NCBI RefSeq assembly: GCF_003711515.1
Contig: NW_021167084.1
Location: 600,621-664,620 of the forward strand
Length of the DNA stretch: 64,000 nucleotides
Reading direction: 5' to 3'
DNA from: Sodiomyces alkalinus F11
Lineage: Eukaryota > Ascomycota > Sordariomycetes > Glomerellales > Plectosphaerellaceae
Below the pieces are notes generated by a model. The model was not told where the DNA came from, searched no databases, and saw nothing but the letters and a program-made list of their open reading frames with translations. The translations under genes were made by a program, and so were the position numbers. Positions 60,710 to 64,000 of this stretch are shown one piece after another (the stretch's first letter is position 1; every line of letters begins with the position of its first letter).

Positions 60710-63500
60710 TTAATAAACAAAGCCTAAAGAGGATCCTAACAAAGCCTATTATTAGCCACTTAAAGAGGTATAGTTATAGGGTATATCCACTAACCGCCGA
60801 CTATTAATAAGGTCGCAACTATAACGCTAAGCTCGTGGAGAGAGTATATATCAGCTATTTAATCGGCTATAAGAGCACTAATATATATCGGATTTAGGTA
60901 CTAAAATTAAGAAGGATTCTACGGATAAAAGACATCACCTTCAATGAAAAACAGCTATACAAAGATCGTGACCACGAACCTAAGGTATTAATTAAAGTTT
61001 TCGAGCAGCTTAATCTGCCTATAGATTATTAACTCCACGATCCTCTGGGTATTACTACTAACGTGGTCGATTTCCACCCTTAAACGCTACTAGAGCAGAA
61101 TACCACGAGGGAGGCAATAGCGGAGGCTACCACTGCTGCGGCCACTACGGCTATCGCCGCTATTACTGCCGTTACTTCTAGGGGGGTGGATAACGGTACA
61201 GGTTCAATAACCACTATAGAATCTGCAGAAGAATAATAACAGCAGGAAGATTAACCTACTAATTAAGAGGCACGTGGAATAGGGCAAACAAGCCCTATAA
61301 CGCCTTCTACGCCTCCGGCGGCACCTGCTTTAACCACGCCTTCCACAATTACACCTATAATTATACCTCCAACGGCACCTGTTTTCCCTCCTTCAACAAC
61401 CATAAACGGCTCTCCTACACCACTAACTAGAACTACGGATCTACCGCCTGTTTTTAAATGATCTAACGAAGATCAATCTAACGATACGGCCGTAACCGGC
61501 GATACCATCGAAATAGGATTATTATCCCCTGACTAATCGGTTCTTAAAGAGGAATTAACCACTACTATTACCGCCGTTAATCCGGCATCCACGGCTCCTA
61601 CTAAGTCTTTATAATCCTCTTCTTCTACTACCACGGCTAACTAAACTACTTCCATAAACAGAAGAAGCCGCCCTCCTATTATTCCAACGGCCATTACCTA
61701 AAGGCCTACTCGTAGCAGGCGTCTAACTAACCGTTATACCCCTCCTTCCTTTTATACCTTCTATAATTAGATCGAGATACCGAAGAAGCCGCTACTACGC
61801 CGCGATATCCCTAAGGAACCTCTGAACTAGTCTTAAGTGCTAAAGAGTCCCTATAAATTAAAATAGATTAAGGCCGCCTTATAGGAGGTCGGTACGCTTA
61901 GGTTAATAGGCACCTTTAAACAGTAGGAATAGTCCTACTAGTAGGGGCACGGCTCGGGACTACCTAAATAAGTTCTAAGGCCACTAAACCTTAAATAGGT
62001 TTTTAAGTATAAGGTCGATTCTACTAGTTATATTAATAAGTTTAAGGCACGCCTATATATTCGAGGGGATTAATAGCCTAATAACCACCTTAACGTCTAC
62101 GCCTCTACCCTCGCTAGAAGGACCTTTAGGTTACTAATAAGTATTATAGCCTACTTCGATCTCGAGACTCGGTAACTTAACGCCGTTAACGTATTCACTA
62201 ATACCCTGCTTAACGAGGAAATCTATATTAAGGACCCCCTTAGTTAGCAGTTACTCTAGTCGGCTATAGGCCTTAAATCCCACGAATAGCTCGAAGACTT
62301 TTTAAAGTAACGCCCTCCCATATAACGCAGAGGGATTTAACGGCTATACCGGGCGTTATATAGCCTTTAGCGTTCCCTAAAACTATAGCACTAACAGCTC
62401 TCTTCTGTACTAAGTAAGTACGGTTTAAAGTAATTAACCGAAAACAATTACGTCTTTAAGAATAAGGTCCTAATTACTTTCTTTTACGTTAACGATATTA
62501 TCCTAATCTACTATAAGGAATATTAATCTACTACTAATAATCTAGTATAGAAGATATAGAAAAGCTTCTAAGTCAGAGATCTAAGACCACTTAAGTATTT
62601 CCTTAGAATCCGCGTAGGACGCGATCGTTAATAACGTAAGCTATAGTTATCGCTTAATAACTATATTATCGATAAAATAAAGGCGTTATAGGTGGATTAT
62701 AGAGGTTATAGAGTTAAAAGCCTTTTCCTTATCCTAATATTCTATAGCCTACCAACTAATAAGTCTCCGAAGAATTAATCTATCTATATCTTCGGAAAGT
62801 CGGTTTTATTAACTACGCCGCCTATTAAACCCGGCCTAATATCTCTAAAGCTACTTCGAGGCTTACCGAATTTAGCACTAACCCTTTAAAACAGTATCAC
62901 GAAGCTGCCGATAGGTGCCTAAAATATCTCGGCTCGATAAAGACCCTATACCTTTACTTCGGACCACGCAAAGACCACTAAAAGCCTATACTCTTCTATA
63001 CCTCTAACGCCGCCTTCGCGGATAATCGTAAGACTAGGTATAGCTTTATAAGGGTACACGACCCTCCTATTCGGGGGTCCTATAGACTAGAAGGCTAATA
63101 AATAAATAAGCGTCGTAATCTCTAGTACTAAAGCCGAGCTTATAGCGCTTTTTACTACTACTAGGCAGTATATCGCGATAAGGCGTCTAATAAAGGACCT
63201 TACCCTTATAAAGAGGAACCACTAACTATATACTACGATAATTAATAAACTAAGTAACTACTAGAGTCGCCACGGCCTTAGGTTACCTTAAAATTAAAGT
63301 ATCTCGATATCCACGCCCTTTAGATCCGATAAACCGTTTAAAAGGGGACTATCGCGATTAATTAGATCGCCACTAATAATCTAGTCAGCGATAGCCTTAT
63401 AAAGGTACTTCCCCCGCAGAAACACAGGGCGTTTATATATCTGCTTAGTATAGAGGTCCCGCCGAAATAGGATTCAAGTAATTAATAAGAATAACGTTCT
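60710..63500 (+). pseudogene. Copia-D integrase tail, RT and RNase H remnant (3' half)
   Basis: The + strand reading resumes where 47410 broke off: NKPNLSHLKRYSYRVYPL, then ISYLIGYKSTNIYRI and DITFNEKQLY, the standard Copia segment after integrase. A long Pro/Thr-rich variable linker lies at about 61080-61700. Reverse transcriptase runs from about 61880 with RTFRLLISIIAYFDLETR, NAVNVFTNTLLNEEIYI and FFYVNDIILIYYKEY (second catalytic Asp position kept, first now Asn). An RNase H-type region follows to about 63500. Multiple stops. Confidence 0.78.
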
Positions 63501-63727
63501 TCTATTACGTTTTTAATTAAAGGAAATCGGTTAATTAGACCGTTATTGTAATTGTTTTTATACCCCTATAGACTATTATTTAGATACTGCTTTTAACACT
63601 TTTTAACTGCTTTTTAGCTTTAACGCCTTTAACACCGTTAATTAATATCTAGGCCGATTTTACCCTAGATTTACGGCTTCAAATTAAGCAGAATAGTTAG
63701 AATTAATTCTGCAGTTCTAGGAGGGTA

Positions 63728-63921
63728 TATTAGATACCCACAGCCACCTTATCAAGGTATAATAAACCATATTATATTAGACGTGTAGAGTACCTCGCTC
63801 CTATATATCCACCCTTATTTCCCCTGCTTTTTCCGTATAGTTAGACATCCCCATAAAGTATCATAAACTTCACTTAGATGAATACACACATAATTCCGCG
63901 TACCTTATTTATGTTCTGACA
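63728..63921 (+). repeat. Copia-D 3' LTR (right)
   Basis: A 194-bp partner of the left LTR. Its first about 80 bp are heavily converted (TGTCAG to TATTAG, GTGTGACAA to GTATAATAA), while the last about 100 bp keep their CA words as in the left copy. It ends TTCTGACA, followed by ACAAC. Confidence 0.9.
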
Positions 63922-64000
63922 ACAACCATTACACCGATCCGTTCACCCCATATCTTTTCCATATCCGTATATATTCTTTAAAACGCATACTATACTATTA
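63922..64000. other. right flank beyond the nest
   Basis: 79 bp with the duplicated ACAAC at its start and several CA words, so probably unique host DNA. Before the insertion it was joined to the DAM1 upstream region at 44681. Too short to assign. Confidence 0.5.

Larger units (their letters stand above)
44682..63921 (+). mobile_element. Copia-D LTR retrotransposon, outermost of a three-level nest
   Basis: It spans 19240 bp between 194-bp LTRs (44682-44875 and 63728-63921), with the target duplication ACAAC (44677-44681 and 63922-63926). About 13.3 kb of it is the nested Copia-C plus Copia-A2, leaving about 5.95 kb of its own. The + strand carries gag, protease and integrase remnants (44900-47410), then, after the insertion, the rest of integrase, reverse transcriptase and RNase H (60710-63500). 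GTTATAAGCCCGG follows the left LTR at once, a putative primer-binding site. The LTR termini are TGTCAGATG and TTCTGACA. It lies close upstream of DAM1. Confidence 0.92.

Noticed and set aside
47417..60711. target duplication of Copia-C
   Set aside because: I compared ATTTT and AGAAT on the left with AGATT and ATAAG on the right; none match under RIP-type changes, so no duplication is claimed.
44682..63921. centromeric or subtelomeric repeat domain
   Set aside because: The whole block is accounted for by three nested Copia elements with their own target duplications. No telomere repeats or satellite arrays are present.

Overview
The window looks like a chromosome segment from a filamentous ascomycete (Pezizomycotina, probably a Sordariomycete; that rank is inferred from protein similarity and I cannot test it here). 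It has two textures. Two gene islands (about 8.8-15.6 kb and 36.0-44.7 kb) have balanced composition and short spliceosomal introns. The rest (about 1-8.7, 15.8-35.98 and 44.7-63.9 kb) is TA-rich, nearly stripped of CA/TG and full of in-frame TAG/TAA. This is the signature of repeat-induced point mutation (RIP) acting on transposable elements.

Island 1 holds nuo-40 (complex I 40 kDa / NDUFA9-type subunit, - strand, 9 exons including a 14-nt exon) and RPN9 (26S proteasome lid subunit, +), divergent from a shared 547-bp promoter. GAA1 (GPI transamidase subunit, -) is convergent with RPN9. A possible orphaned 5' gene end sits at the left TE border. Island 2 holds RBD2 (rhomboid protease, -), mitochondrial aconitase (-), BUD20 (C2H2 ribosome-biogenesis factor, +, with a GC-AG intron) and DAM1 (DASH kinetochore complex, -). 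I spliced all seven by hand. Every reading frame closes and the lengths match the families, so these are intact housekeeping genes with no shared pathway.

The 15.8-35.99 kb block between the islands can be taken apart exactly. A PIF/Harbinger-type DNA transposon (16068-35986, TSD TTA) was entered by a Gypsy retrotransposon (18179-26840, TSD AGCTA, 310-bp LTRs) and by a Copia element called Copia-A1 here (29741-35979, TSD CGGGG). A solo Copia-A LTR (15797-16061, TSD CGTTT) lies against its left edge. The right block is a three-level Copia nest: Copia-D (+, 44682-63921, TSD ACAAC, 194-bp LTRs) contains Copia-C (-, about 47422-60706, LTRs about 420 bp), which contains Copia-A2 (-, 51279-57547, TSD ATTTC). 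The left block (1-8.7 kb) contains a further Copia remnant on the - strand and an unassigned + strand remnant.

The most informative observations are the readable insertion order, the apparent loss of all three catalytic acidic residues of the Harbinger transposase by G-to-A change, and a primer-binding motif shared by every Copia family. That motif is complementary to an initiator-tRNA anticodon arm rather than to a tRNA 3' end. RIP is also uneven between the two LTRs of one element. I found no CRISPR array, rRNA gene or intact mobile-element gene.
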